Below are positions 7,357 to 15,474 of a stretch of 17,024 nt of DNA, piece by piece. The stretch lies in contig CAJWHX010000015.1 of the NCBI GenBank assembly GCA_913040875.1, positions 1-17,024 of the forward strand, in the 5' to 3' direction. Numbering within the stretch: the stretch's first letter is position 1; each line of letters opens with the position of its first letter. Origin of the DNA: an uncultured Pseudomonadota bacterium (GTDB lineage Bacteria > Myxococcota > UBA796). The position numbers and the translations under genes are program-made. The notes beneath the pieces were generated by a model. It did no database searches, had not been told where the DNA came from, and saw only the letters and a program-made list of their open reading frames with translations.

Positions 7357-8151
7357 ATGACTACCCAGATAGAATACATCGAAACCGAAAATTTTCGATT
7401 TGGATATTCAGAGTCACCTTCTCTAGATAGTCCTCATCCACCAATTGTTATGGTTCATGGATATCCTGGTCGTCCACAAGACTTTCGATTTCTATTTCCC
7501 TACATGCAAGACTTTCGATGTGTTGCACTGGCGATGCCCAATTTGGATATTTCAACCACAAGAACAGATGTATCCATTACAACGATCGTCGATCGAGAAA
7601 AGGCCATCATAGAGTTTTTGGATACAATGAATATTTCAGAGTGCATCCTCATGGGTCATTCCATGGGTGGTCCGATGGTATTGTCAGCCACCTGCAATCA
7701 TCCTGAACGCATCAAAGGACTCATCATTATTTCAAGTGTGGGTGCTCAAGAATACAGAGTCTTCCGAAAATCAAAACCAAGATGGGGCTACAAACTGATG
7801 ACCGCCCCACTGATTGGCCGGATGTTTAAACCATTTATGATGTGGGTTTTTAAAAAATTGGGGTTCCCAAAAGGTATCAGTGCTGATGCGATGCTCTATG
7901 TTCTGCATTGTGCAACAGATTTCTCTTTTCAAGAGAACAAACGCAACTTAGAACGGTGTCCTCAACCGGTACTGAATATCTCTAGTCAAGATGACCCTTA
8001 CGTTGAACCAGAGCTTTTTGAAGAAATAGAAATACTCGTGCCCAACTGCGAACGACTGTCTTTTGAAAAGGGTGGACACAATCCACAACGAACCCACGCA
8101 GAAACCGTTGCTGTGAAAGTCCGTGAATGGTGGTTGCGGAATTCTAGTTGA
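7357..8151 (+). CDS. Alpha/beta hydrolase
   Basis: This 264-aa classical alpha/beta-fold hydrolase has no signal peptide and is probably cytosolic. The oxyanion-hole motif is MVHGYPG (32-38). The nucleophile elbow GHSMGGPM has Ser102. The acid is probably Asp213 in SSQDDPYVEPE, and the catalytic His241 lies in KGGHNPQRTH. A cap region (about 132-185) is rich in Lys, Phe and Met and may contact a membrane or lipid. Family members include esterases, haloalkane dehalogenase-like and meta-cleavage hydrolases, and the substrate cannot be told from sequence. It is not closely similar to the other two hydrolases in the window. Its last 8 bases overlap the 3' end of the convergent epimerase gene. The ribosome-binding site is weak, in line with possible coupling to the secreted-protein gene upstream. 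Confidence 0.85.
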   Translation: MTTQIEYIETENFRFGYSESPSLDSPHPPIVMVHGYPGRPQDFRFLFPYMQDFRCVALAMPNLDISTTRTDVSITTIVDREKAIIEFLDTMNISECILMGHSMGGPMVLSATCNHPERIKGLIIISSVGAQEYRVFRKSKPRWGYKLMTAPLIGRMFKPFMMWVFKKLGFPKGISADAMLYVLHCATDFSFQENKRNLERCPQPVLNISSQDDPYVEPELFEEIEILVPNCERLSFEKGGHNPQRTHAETVAVKVREWWLRNSS

Positions 8152-9064
8152 CTGAAAAACGAAACACCGACACAAACTCCGCTATCTGTTCTTCGAACGA
8201 CGGTGGATTTGGATAGAGCTGGGTCAAGTCAGAACTGGATTCCACCTGTAAAGAGACGCGAGGCATGTCCTGCTCGATGAACATCATTTCCAAGTCCGAT
8301 TTCAGATCTTTGAGATGATTGGCAATATCCATAATGCTCCGATTTTGATCGACAAGATTGTAGACTCCGGAATCAGAAAAGTCTGTTACCAACCTCTGAA
8401 ACACCGTAGCTGCATGATGAATGTGAATGAATGGTCTCAGCTGCTTCCCGTCTCCTTCGACAGAAATTCTACCTTCGAAGAAGGCTTGTCGTACAAATCG
8501 ATTGATCACGGCGTCAAAACGCAAGCTGGGAGAGTAACCGTAAATATTTGCACATCGAACGACCACAACTTGCATTTGCTCTTTGAGCCGTAGCAGCATC
8601 GATTCACCATGCAACTTAGAGATGGCATAGGATGTATTGGGACTTGGCTTGTCCTGCACTGTCTTTGGAGCATCAGACACGCCATACACAGATGCAGAAG
8701 ATGCGTAGATGACTTTTTTGACCGATGAATCTTCCAGCGCATAACTCAATTCAGCGGTACCCCAATGGTTGACCTGTTGAAAAGCATGTGGATCACCAGC
8801 CGCGAATGGGGTGGACACCTTTGCTGCCAAGTGAACGACCACATCCACTCCTTTCAATGCCATTTGTAATGACCGTGAATCGAGTAATTCTTTGCGATGA
8901 AACACCATCTCTGCACCGACAATCGGTGTACCTGTAAACAGTCCATGCCGTCCATGGCTTAAGTTATCGTATATCGTAATCTTTGAAATGCTTTGATGTT
9001 CAGCCAGTAAAGCGACCATCTCTGTACCCAAATATCCAGCACCACCGGTAATTAAAACATGCAT
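8144..9064 (-). CDS. NAD-dependent epimerase/dehydratase (extended SDR)
   Basis: This 306-aa extended short-chain dehydrogenase belongs to the sugar-nucleotide epimerase/dehydratase family (UDP-glucose 4-epimerase-like). The N-terminal Rossmann motif is GGAGYLG (7-13). An acidic residue at the end of strand 2 (YDNLSHGR, Asp33) suggests NAD rather than NADP. HLAAKV (78-83) follows. The catalytic centre is SSASVYG with Ser123/124, plus Tyr146 and Lys150 in YAISK. RCANIYGY and RPFIHIHHAA are the usual substrate-domain motifs. It is slightly shorter than typical GalE (about 330 aa). A role in making a nucleotide sugar for surface polysaccharide is inferred. It follows cysH by 33 bp on the same strand and is preceded by GAGAGA as ribosome-binding site. 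Its stop lies inside the end of the convergent hydrolase gene. Confidence 0.88.
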   Translation of the reverse strand: MHVLITGGAGYLGTEMVALLAEHQSISKITIYDNLSHGRHGLFTGTPIVGAEMVFHRKELLDSRSLQMALKGVDVVVHLAAKVSTPFAAGDPHAFQQVNHWGTAELSYALEDSSVKKVIYASSASVYGVSDAPKTVQDKPSPNTSYAISKLHGESMLLRLKEQMQVVVVRCANIYGYSPSLRFDAVINRFVRQAFFEGRISVEGDGKQLRPFIHIHHAATVFQRLVTDFSDSGVYNLVDQNRSIMDIANHLKDLKSDLEMMFIEQDMPRVSLQVESSSDLTQLYPNPPSFEEQIAEFVSVFRFSVN

Positions 9065-9097
9065 ATGCGTATCTCTCTATTTATCAAGGTCCGATTG

Positions 9098-9760
9098 CTA
9101 TCCCAGTGTGGTATGCAAGCCACATTCTGTTTTATTGAGTCCTGCCCAGCGGCCACCACGATCGTCTAGTGTATCTGCCCACTTCCGAGTACACGGACGA
9201 CATCCAATACTTACAAATCCGTCGTCTTCTAAGGGATGTTTTGGCAATTTATTTTGCTCTAAATAATAATACACCATTCTAGAATCCCACTCCAGGAGCG
9301 GATGATATCTCAAAATACGCTCTGTAGGTTGAAGTTTCTTCATGGATCTCCGCGTTGCCGATTGAGAGCCTCGAACCCCATTGATCCAAACATCATGCTG
9401 AGCAATGACGGGTTCTAGAGGAACCACCTTATTGATGTGACAACAGGCATCCGGATCAGAAGCGAATAAGAATCGACCTTCCCCACATCGTTGTTGCAAT
9501 CTCGATGTCTCCGATTTTAAAGTCACAACATTGAGACCAAATTCTTTGATTAACTGATCTCGAAACATCAATGTTTCGGGAAATAAGAACCCTGTATTCA
9601 TCATGTATACAGGAATTTCAGAGTCGACCGTCGCAATGATGTGTAGAAGGGCTACACTGTTGGTTTGAAATGACGACGTCGCAAAAATGCGAACGTCATC
9701 CTTTTTAAAGGATGACATCTGCTGTTTTATTTCTTCAATGTGGGGGGTGAAATCAATCAT
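9098..9760 (-). CDS. cysH: APS reductase, [4Fe-4S] type (CysH family)
   Basis: This enzyme reduces adenylyl sulfate (APS) to sulfite plus AMP with thioredoxin, in cytosolic assimilatory sulfate reduction. The 220-aa protein has the PP-loop-like SSFQTNSVALLH (29-40) and the NTGFLFPET strand (55-63). It also has the Cys106-Cys107 and Cys187-x-x-Cys190 pairs that bind the [4Fe-4S] cluster in APS-specific enzymes. The C-terminal catalytic Cys213 is in the ECGLH motif. The cysteine pairs distinguish it from cluster-free PAPS reductases such as that of E. coli. Length is normal for the bacterial type. No ATP sulfurylase, sulfite reductase or transporter gene is in the window. It sits between an SDR gene and an epimerase gene, with 78 and 33 bp spacing. 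GGAG precedes the ATG. Confidence 0.93.
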   Translation of the reverse strand: MIDFTPHIEEIKQQMSSFKKDDVRIFATSSFQTNSVALLHIIATVDSEIPVYMMNTGFLFPETLMFRDQLIKEFGLNVVTLKSETSRLQQRCGEGRFLFASDPDACCHINKVVPLEPVIAQHDVWINGVRGSQSATRRSMKKLQPTERILRYHPLLEWDSRMVYYYLEQNKLPKHPLEDDGFVSIGCRPCTRKWADTLDDRGGRWAGLNKTECGLHTTLG

Positions 9761-9838
9761 TGGAGCTCCACTGATTCATTCTAAACTAATCCAATTTTAC
9801 CATCCAGACGAATGGGACATGGTCTGATAAACATTCGA

Positions 9839-10615
9839 TCAGCCCATCCAAGACCCAGCATTGATATCAATCCCTTGACCTGTAACCCCAGCACCATCTT
9901 CAGATAATAGCCATGCCACCGTACCCGCTATTTCCTTCGGTGTCGACATACGTCTTAACGGTACAGCCTTCATCGCCATCTTGTAGGCTTCTTGAGACGT
10001 AATTTGCATAGCCTCAGCCATCCCGTCGATCCCTTCCCATGCCATATCAGTATCGACCCATCCTGGACACAGTGCGTTGACTTGCGTTCCTTGACGTGCC
10101 AACTCGTGTGCAAACGCACGAACCATTCCAAGTAATGCTGCCTTAGAGGCACAATACGCTGTGTACCCAGGAACACCAAAACGAGCCAAGCAAGATGACG
10201 TGACGACCATATGAGTCGGCTGTTCATCTTTGATCAAATGCGCTTCGACCGCCCGTAATGTGTAATACGTCCCATAAACATTTGTTTGAACCACAATGTC
10301 GAATCTATCGTTATCTCCAGGGAAATTCGCACCACCGACACCACTATTCGCGATCACCCCTCTCAGTGGACCAAATGTATCAACCACCTTCTGTACAGCG
10401 CCTTGGACAGCCGATTGATCGGTAATATCACAGCTGAAACACTGCGCCTGACCACCGCTCTGCGTAATCTCATTGGCTACAGTCTGTAATCTCTCGAGAT
10501 TTCTAGCCATCAATGATACTCTCGCACCCTCTGCAGCCAGTCGAATCGCAACAGCCTTTCCGATTCCTGATCCACCACCTGTAACAATATAATGTTGTCC
10601 ATTTTGCCTATTCAT
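9839..10615 (-). CDS. Short-chain dehydrogenase/reductase (FabG-like)
   Basis: This 258-aa classical SDR is an NAD(P)H-dependent oxidoreductase acting on an alcohol/ketone pair. The cofactor motif is TGGGSGIG (12-19). MARN (36-39) after strand 2, with a basic residue, favours NADP(H). Further motifs are CDITD (62-66) and NSGVGG (90-95), where the usual NAG is replaced by NSG. The catalytic set is Asn112, Ser141, Tyr154 and Lys158 (YCASK). CPGWVDTDM (188-196) and the C-terminal VTGQGIDINAGSWMG (244-258) resemble FabG, acetoacetyl-CoA reductase and polyketide ketoreductases. The substrate is unknown. A good ribosome-binding site (GAGAGGTAGG) precedes the ATG. It is 74 bp downstream of the GspE-like gene, with a hairpin in the gap. 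It is upstream of cysH on the same strand and possibly in one transcript with it. Confidence 0.87.
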   Translation of the reverse strand: MNRQNGQHYIVTGGGSGIGKAVAIRLAAEGARVSLMARNLERLQTVANEITQSGGQAQCFSCDITDQSAVQGAVQKVVDTFGPLRGVIANSGVGGANFPGDNDRFDIVVQTNVYGTYYTLRAVEAHLIKDEQPTHMVVTSSCLARFGVPGYTAYCASKAALLGMVRAFAHELARQGTQVNALCPGWVDTDMAWEGIDGMAEAMQITSQEAYKMAMKAVPLRRMSTPKEIAGTVAWLLSEDGAGVTGQGIDINAGSWMG

Positions 10616-10660
10616 ACCTACCTCTCATAAAATTGTATGCGTTCATTTCTAGAATAGAGC

Positions 10661-10677
10661 AGATGGAAACTCCATCT
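10661..10677 (-). terminator. Hairpin after the GspE-like gene
   Basis: AGATGGA and TCCATCT form a perfect 7-bp stem with a 3-base loop, 12 bp past the stop codon of the ATPase gene. On the transcript strand it is followed by GCUCUAUUC, not a U-run. It may therefore be a weak or factor-dependent terminator, or an mRNA-stabilising hairpin, rather than a classical intrinsic terminator. Confidence 0.4.
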
Positions 10678-10689
10678 CTAGTCTATCTC

Positions 10690-12504
10690 TTAGTAAATCT
10701 GATGCTCGTCAGTGAGAGCCAACACCTCTTCTGGAGTCGTCAATCCTTCTGCGATTTTCTTGATTCCGTACTCTCTCAAGGTCAGCATGCCATCATTGAG
10801 TGCTTCTCGCTTGATCTCTTGCGTTGAAGCTCGTTCATTGATCAATCGTTGTATCCTTGGAGTGATTTGCATGACCTCGAAGAGACCCGTTCGACCTAAA
10901 TACCCAGTGTTCCGGCATTTAACACAGCCTTTGCCTCGCTTGATCTTTAAGCGTTTGCCTCGAGCACTGGCAATTCGTAGAGAATTGATTTCTTCTTCTG
11001 ATAAATAATCGTCCACCGCACAAAATGGGCACACTTTTCGCACCAAACGCTGTGCCACAACCCCAAGCACGACCCCAGAAAGCAAGAACGGCATCACACC
11101 CAAATCAAGCATACGAGACACTGCTCCAGCCGCCTCTCCTGTGTGAATGGTAGAAATCACTAAGTGACCGGTCATCGCAGCCTGCACAACATTGCTGGCG
11201 GTATCCTCATCTCGAATCTCTCCAACCATCACCACATCTGGGTCCTGTCTCAGAACTGTTTTCAAAGCCGATCCAAACGTCAGTCCAATTTTGGGCTGCA
11301 TCGCCATCTGATTGAACTTTTCATGCACCATCTCAATGGGATCTTCCAATGTAAGCACGTTGATTCGAGGGGACGCAATGTAGTGGAGCGATGAGTACAA
11401 TGTCGTCGTTTTTCCAGAACCGGTTGGTCCAACGACCAAAACCAATCCTGTATTGGAGGTGATCATCTGACGCATACATTCAAGTTCTCTATGAAAGAAC
11501 CCCAGTCTCTCGATGTCTTGAATCAACACACCAGGATCAAAGATCCGAGCCACCAATTTTTCGCCAAAAGCCGTTGGCGCAGTAGATATACGCAGCTCAA
11601 CCTCTTCGTCTTTATACCGTGTTTTGAATCGACCATCTTGAGGACGACGCCTCTCCGCAATATCGAGACGAGACATCGTCTTCAATCTCGAGATAATTGC
11701 AGGATGAACCACTTTTGGCATTCGATGGACTCGGTGTAATACACCATCGATACGCATTCGAACGATCGCTTCCTCACGTTTGGGTTCAATGTGAATATCA
11801 CTCACACGGTTGTCGAGAGCATAATTGAGCAAATATTCGACCGCTTGGACAACCGGTTGTTCAGATCCATCAAAACTTTCCGCTCCCAAAATGTGTAGCT
11901 GTTCGAGATTCCCCAAATCGAATCGATCGTTTCCAAACTTTAGTTCTGCTGCGCGCATAGACGATCGAAATCCGTGGAACTCCGCTATCACTTGCAACAC
12001 ATTTCGTTTTGCGGCGGCAACTGGAAGAATCCGTTTACCTTTAATACGCTCGATACTCTGAACCAGTTCCTGATTCCAAGGCTCTGCCATTGCAAGAGTC
12101 ATCGCATCCTTCTGATCGTCCAGCGTAACAATTAAGTGTCTTTCAGCAAAAGGACCACCAAATGTATCTGTGATCAACCGGTAGTCTAGCTGGAGTGGAT
12201 CCAATACTACATACGGAACGCCCTTCTCTTCTGAAACCACACGAGAGATACAATCTTCATCTACCAAATCTTCAGGTATATCCAGTCTACGAAAACGAAA
12301 AGAGGCTATGAGTTCGATCTCACTGAGAGCATAGGCAATTCGTTGACGACCCATCAAACGACGTATCTCATTCCGCTTATCCAGAAGCACATGACGCGCT
12401 TGCTCCATTCCTCGATTCAAAACATCCTTCTTTTGCCCTTCATGAATGATCTCACGATGAACCAAATAAATAAGATACTCTTCAATTTTGCGTTTGTTGA
12501 CCAC
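10690..12504 (-). CDS. GspE/PilB-family secretion or pilus ATPase
   Basis: This is the hexameric cytoplasmic ATPase that powers type II secretion or type IV pilus extension. The protein is 604 aa from the GTG at 12504. The N-terminal part (about 1-200) matches the GspE/MshE N-domain. The N2 domain contains DIHIEP (236-241) and RMRIDGVLH (250-258). The Walker A motif GPTGSGKTTT is at 359-368, the Asp box TLEDPIE at 385-391, Walker B VGEIRDEDT at 427-435 and the His box GHLVISTIHTGEA at 446-458. A zinc-binding tetracysteine follows: Cys492/495 and Cys527/530. All active-site elements are intact. The GTG start has a strong AGAGGTGG site; an upstream ATG at 12552 lacks one. No pilin, GspF/PilC or secretin gene is nearby, so GspE versus PilB cannot be settled. 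Confidence 0.93.
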   Translation of the reverse strand: MVNKRKIEEYLIYLVHREIIHEGQKKDVLNRGMEQARHVLLDKRNEIRRLMGRQRIAYALSEIELIASFRFRRLDIPEDLVDEDCISRVVSEEKGVPYVVLDPLQLDYRLITDTFGGPFAERHLIVTLDDQKDAMTLAMAEPWNQELVQSIERIKGKRILPVAAAKRNVLQVIAEFHGFRSSMRAAELKFGNDRFDLGNLEQLHILGAESFDGSEQPVVQAVEYLLNYALDNRVSDIHIEPKREEAIVRMRIDGVLHRVHRMPKVVHPAIISRLKTMSRLDIAERRRPQDGRFKTRYKDEEVELRISTAPTAFGEKLVARIFDPGVLIQDIERLGFFHRELECMRQMITSNTGLVLVVGPTGSGKTTTLYSSLHYIASPRINVLTLEDPIEMVHEKFNQMAMQPKIGLTFGSALKTVLRQDPDVVMVGEIRDEDTASNVVQAAMTGHLVISTIHTGEAAGAVSRMLDLGVMPFLLSGVVLGVVAQRLVRKVCPFCAVDDYLSEEEINSLRIASARGKRLKIKRGKGCVKCRNTGYLGRTGLFEVMQITPRIQRLINERASTQEIKREALNDGMLTLREYGIKKIAEGLTTPEEVLALTDEHQIY

Positions 12505-12571
12505 GCAAACCACCTCTTTAAATGCTATAAACAATACGTATAGACATATCATATCTCAAAATGGAATCCCC
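12505..12571. promoter_or_regulatory. Short divergent promoter region
   Basis: Only 67 bases separate the GTG start of the ATPase gene from the ATG of the divergent 453-aa gene. Promoters for both must overlap here or lie inside the neighbouring genes. TATAAA (12526-12531) is AT-rich and -10-like on the plus strand, but I found no -35 at suitable spacing. Confidence 0.35.
12510..12517 (-). promoter_or_regulatory. RBS deciding the GTG start at 12504
   Basis: On the minus strand AGAGGTGG lies 5 bases before GTG at 12504. The alternative ATG at 12552 has no such site and would add a 16-residue hydrophobic, Cys-containing leader that is atypical for this cytosolic ATPase family. Confidence 0.65.
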
Positions 12572-13933
12572 ATGGACAAACAATATTTAGACAAGTCAAA
12601 AGATACTGTTGGTGAAGAACAAGTCGTCAATAAATCCAATGGTCCCGCGAATAGCGAGCAACAAGAGAAATTGCAGAAGGCTAAATATTTGGCGAATTAC
12701 GAACAAGCACTGGGTGGGGCTATCGGTTCGAGATTGTATGAAGCGGTATCTGATTTACTCACGATGGATCAAATGGTTCGATACGGTAAAGACTTGGCAG
12801 ATACATTGCTTGATGCAGCGGTAAAAGCAGCCTCTGAAAAGTCAGGTGCCAACTTAACAGGTGACGCACAAGAACAAGTGGTCGGTGGATTGGAAGCGCT
12901 CCTCGATCCCATTGTCGAGCGAATGATCAAATCGGAAACGGGACAAAAGCTGGTCCAGAAGCTGCAACATGGTGTGGGATCCAATCCCTACGCGGTAGCA
13001 GGTGCTGGTATACTTGCCGCAGCTGTAGCTATACTCACCGATGCAGACATTCCAACGCTGAAACAAAGCATAAAGCTAGGTGGTGGTTTTTCAGCCGATG
13101 GGTCTGTAGACCTCGGTTCTCTAAGAAATATTGCCCTTGGAGCCTCTAAGATTGGCATCTCATACAAGCGCGAAGATGTCCGAGCTGGAATCAGTCTGTC
13201 TCGAGCCGAAGATGGAAAATTGGGTGGAGAAGTCTCTGGGCGAATTGGAGATGACAAACAGTACCTCCAAGGTAAAGTCGCGTTGAGTGAAGAAGGAATC
13301 ACTGCATTTGAGATTGGTGGAGCACTCGGATTGGGGAACAATACGAACCTTTCCGGAAAAGCAACCGGTACAGATCCCACCCAGATCCCAGATTGGAATG
13401 TACAAGTCACTTCAGACTATGGCGATTTCAAACACACCGGAGATTTAACGTACAGCTCGAGCTCTAAAGACTTGTTTGCAAAATATACTGGGGAAAAGGA
13501 AAGCTTAATTTACTATGCCAGTCTATCGGGCAATACAAAATCTGAGTCTCTGGGTCAGTTTAAAACTGGAGCAAGATACACTCCTGGAAAAGGAGATGTC
13601 TATTCTGCAGACTATCAATACAATTTTGGCAGTCAATCCCATCAACTGGATATGGTTGCGCAGGAAAGAATGGGCGATTTTAGTCTCCGCGGACGTCAAC
13701 AGTTTAAATACAGCGAACAGACCGATTTACAATCCAATACAGAGTTGATGGCGGCATACCATATGAGTAACGACCTCTCTCTTATTGGTGGCGCAGATAT
13801 CAAACACGACTTCGGCACAGGAAATACAAATGTGCTCCCAAAAGCTGGCATTCAATATAAGGATGTTCCGATCGTATTGTCTTATGATCCGGCAACGAAA
13901 GCGACCTCTGTGGGAATCACCTTGAAATTTTAA
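12572..13933 (+). CDS. Helical/beta-barrel-like two-part protein, unknown
   Basis: The family is not recognised. The protein is 453 aa and has no cysteine. Residues 1-28 are polar and not a Sec signal. Residues 29-135 look helical, with a charged Glu/Gln/Lys start followed by amphipathic helices. A hydrophobic stretch, AVAGAGILAAAVAIL (141-155), follows. From about 166 to the end, the sequence alternates polar and apolar residues in short Gly/Asp/Ser-separated strands. Examples are KIGISYKREDVRAGISLSR (193-211), YSADYQYNFG (344-353) and the final TSVGITLKF (445-453). The pattern and the terminal Phe are those of an outer-membrane beta-barrel, yet no export signal is visible. The start is the ATG at 12572, as the upstream in-frame ATG at 12488 lies within the opposite ATPase gene. 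Its TAA stop overlaps the stop of the convergent gene. Confidence 0.72.
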   Translation: MDKQYLDKSKDTVGEEQVVNKSNGPANSEQQEKLQKAKYLANYEQALGGAIGSRLYEAVSDLLTMDQMVRYGKDLADTLLDAAVKAASEKSGANLTGDAQEQVVGGLEALLDPIVERMIKSETGQKLVQKLQHGVGSNPYAVAGAGILAAAVAILTDADIPTLKQSIKLGGGFSADGSVDLGSLRNIALGASKIGISYKREDVRAGISLSRAEDGKLGGEVSGRIGDDKQYLQGKVALSEEGITAFEIGGALGLGNNTNLSGKATGTDPTQIPDWNVQVTSDYGDFKHTGDLTYSSSSKDLFAKYTGEKESLIYYASLSGNTKSESLGQFKTGARYTPGKGDVYSADYQYNFGSQSHQLDMVAQERMGDFSLRGRQQFKYSEQTDLQSNTELMAAYHMSNDLSLIGGADIKHDFGTGNTNVLPKAGIQYKDVPIVLSYDPATKATSVGITLKF

Positions 13934-15474
13934 CGCGTGGCCAAACACCTGGGTGCAGCTGTCCAGAGGGCGTAACTGTCATCTTGAATGATGGGTGATC
14001 CCCAGCTGTCCACAAATAGCTCAATGTATGGCTCAGCAACCAATACAGCCCCTGCCACTTCTGGAATACACGCGTCATTGGGCAGCTCTTTTGTGAAAGC
14101 GATCGTTTCAATCCATTGACTTGATTCTGTCAATCGGAACCACTCGGAAGGATTTGGACGATTGGGATTCATCCACAACGGTAAGCCGTGAATCGTTTGT
14201 TCATACAAAGATTGTTGGAACACTACTTCGGGACCTCGGATTGGAATTCGAAGCAGTCGCGTTGCTTCTGGTATATCCATCTCTGTCATCTGATTCAAAA
14301 CCACTGATGTTTTGACTGGTTTCGTACCCATAATCGGCATGCCCAGCGGTGTACATAGAAACCATTCCAATGCAATGATCGGAGTCATCCAATGAACTAT
14401 TTTGAATCGTTGCATTCCTTGTACAACAATAACAATCCAACAAATCACCCCCATGAGCATCCATCTACCATGATGATTGAGCAACGAAGATCCAGGTATT
14501 GCGGTCAAAATCCAGTGTGCTGGATTCTGTATTCCTGTTGGATAGCCCATCCAGTATACCTCTGGTCCCAACGCAAACCCCACACACAACAAAAACATCA
14601 CCCACCATTTCCAATCTCGACAACCAAACGATGATACAATCGCAGCCAAGCCTAAGGATGCAGGATGCAACCGAATCACCTGTGCGGAAAAATCAACTGG
14701 TCCAATCCAAAATAAAGAAGCCAAATCTGTATGGTGCCACGGATTGAGGACCCACATGGGTTCGAAGTGAGACGGCGGTGCAAGTGAACGATGTCCTTCA
14801 ATCCACAAACGATCCCAGTGTAGACAAATGAGTGGCGTCACGCATACACCCATCACAAACCAAAGTTTGAACAACTCCCGTTTGGATTTCAAATGTACAA
14901 CTGCGTATACTGACACTATAACTGCAGACATCCAGCCCAACACCAAGCCCCAGTACGCAGACACCGCCGTCCAGACTCCTGCCTGAACAGTCTGATTTTT
15001 CCTGAGTGAAATGATCGCCAACATGGGGAGGAACAAACCCCAATCTTCTGTTAATCCAGAGTTTAAACTGCCCCACACAATTGGTGAAGTCAACATCAAT
15101 ACCATCAAAGGCATCTCTACGGATGGATCTTCTGTGGTGCCAACGGGTATGAATCTCATCACCCAAGCAGATAGGACCAGGGATGATACAAACAACAGGT
15201 TATACGCCGATGACAAGGTAACCAACAGACTGAATAGATTGACGAGGAGTGTTGGAATCGGATCAATCAAAGGAAATTTGGTCGTGCCTATGGTTTGATC
15301 TGTACCCAATAGACCGTTTGGCCAATCTTGAAAACGCCAACTTTGACTCCACACATGACCAAAGACCTCTGCGTTTTCAAATCCTAGGAGTTCCCAGTTC
15401 ATATACAGACTGCAACTGCAAAGCAAACCCATGAAGAGTATAATACACAGGGTTACTTTATTATTGTACATCAT
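13930..15474 (-). CDS. GT-C-like polytopic membrane protein
   Basis: This 514-aa inner-membrane protein has about ten to twelve hydrophobic helices (first 7-25, last about 360-376), then a roughly 135-residue soluble C-terminus. The overall plan resembles GT-C-fold lipid-linked sugar glycosyltransferases and YfhO-like membrane proteins. A large first extracytoplasmic loop carries acidic residues (Glu33, Glu36, Asp59) and FPLIDPIPTLL (67-77). An NHHGRWML motif (333-340) lies before the last helices. SLYEQTIHGLPLWMNP (422-437) in the C-terminal domain is reminiscent of the Q-x-x-H-G-x-P element of such proteins. Donor and acceptor are unknown. The gene begins inside the last codons of the upstream thrombospondin-3 gene (14-base overlap) with no clear ribosome-binding site, so translational coupling is likely. 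The TAA stop shares bases with the convergent gene's stop. Confidence 0.68.
   Translation of the reverse strand: MMYNNKVTLCIILFMGLLCSCSLYMNWELLGFENAEVFGHVWSQSWRFQDWPNGLLGTDQTIGTTKFPLIDPIPTLLVNLFSLLVTLSSAYNLLFVSSLVLSAWVMRFIPVGTTEDPSVEMPLMVLMLTSPIVWGSLNSGLTEDWGLFLPMLAIISLRKNQTVQAGVWTAVSAYWGLVLGWMSAVIVSVYAVVHLKSKRELFKLWFVMGVCVTPLICLHWDRLWIEGHRSLAPPSHFEPMWVLNPWHHTDLASLFWIGPVDFSAQVIRLHPASLGLAAIVSSFGCRDWKWWVMFLLCVGFALGPEVYWMGYPTGIQNPAHWILTAIPGSSLLNHHGRWMLMGVICWIVIVVQGMQRFKIVHWMTPIIALEWFLCTPLGMPIMGTKPVKTSVVLNQMTEMDIPEATRLLRIPIRGPEVVFQQSLYEQTIHGLPLWMNPNRPNPSEWFRLTESSQWIETIAFTKELPNDACIPEVAGAVLVAEPYIELFVDSWGSPIIQDDSYALWTAAPRCLATR

Noticed and set aside
12505..12552. A longer N-terminus for the GspE-like ATPase from the ATG at 12552
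   Set aside because: The GTG at 12504 has a strong ribosome-binding site. The extension is hydrophobic, Cys-containing and unlike the family, and it would include the ribosome-binding site as coding sequence.
12988..13410. A 140-codon minus-strand frame inside the 453-aa gene
   Set aside because: It is Ser/Pro/Arg-rich shadow sequence without motifs. The plus-strand frame is longer and has a consistent secondary-structure pattern.
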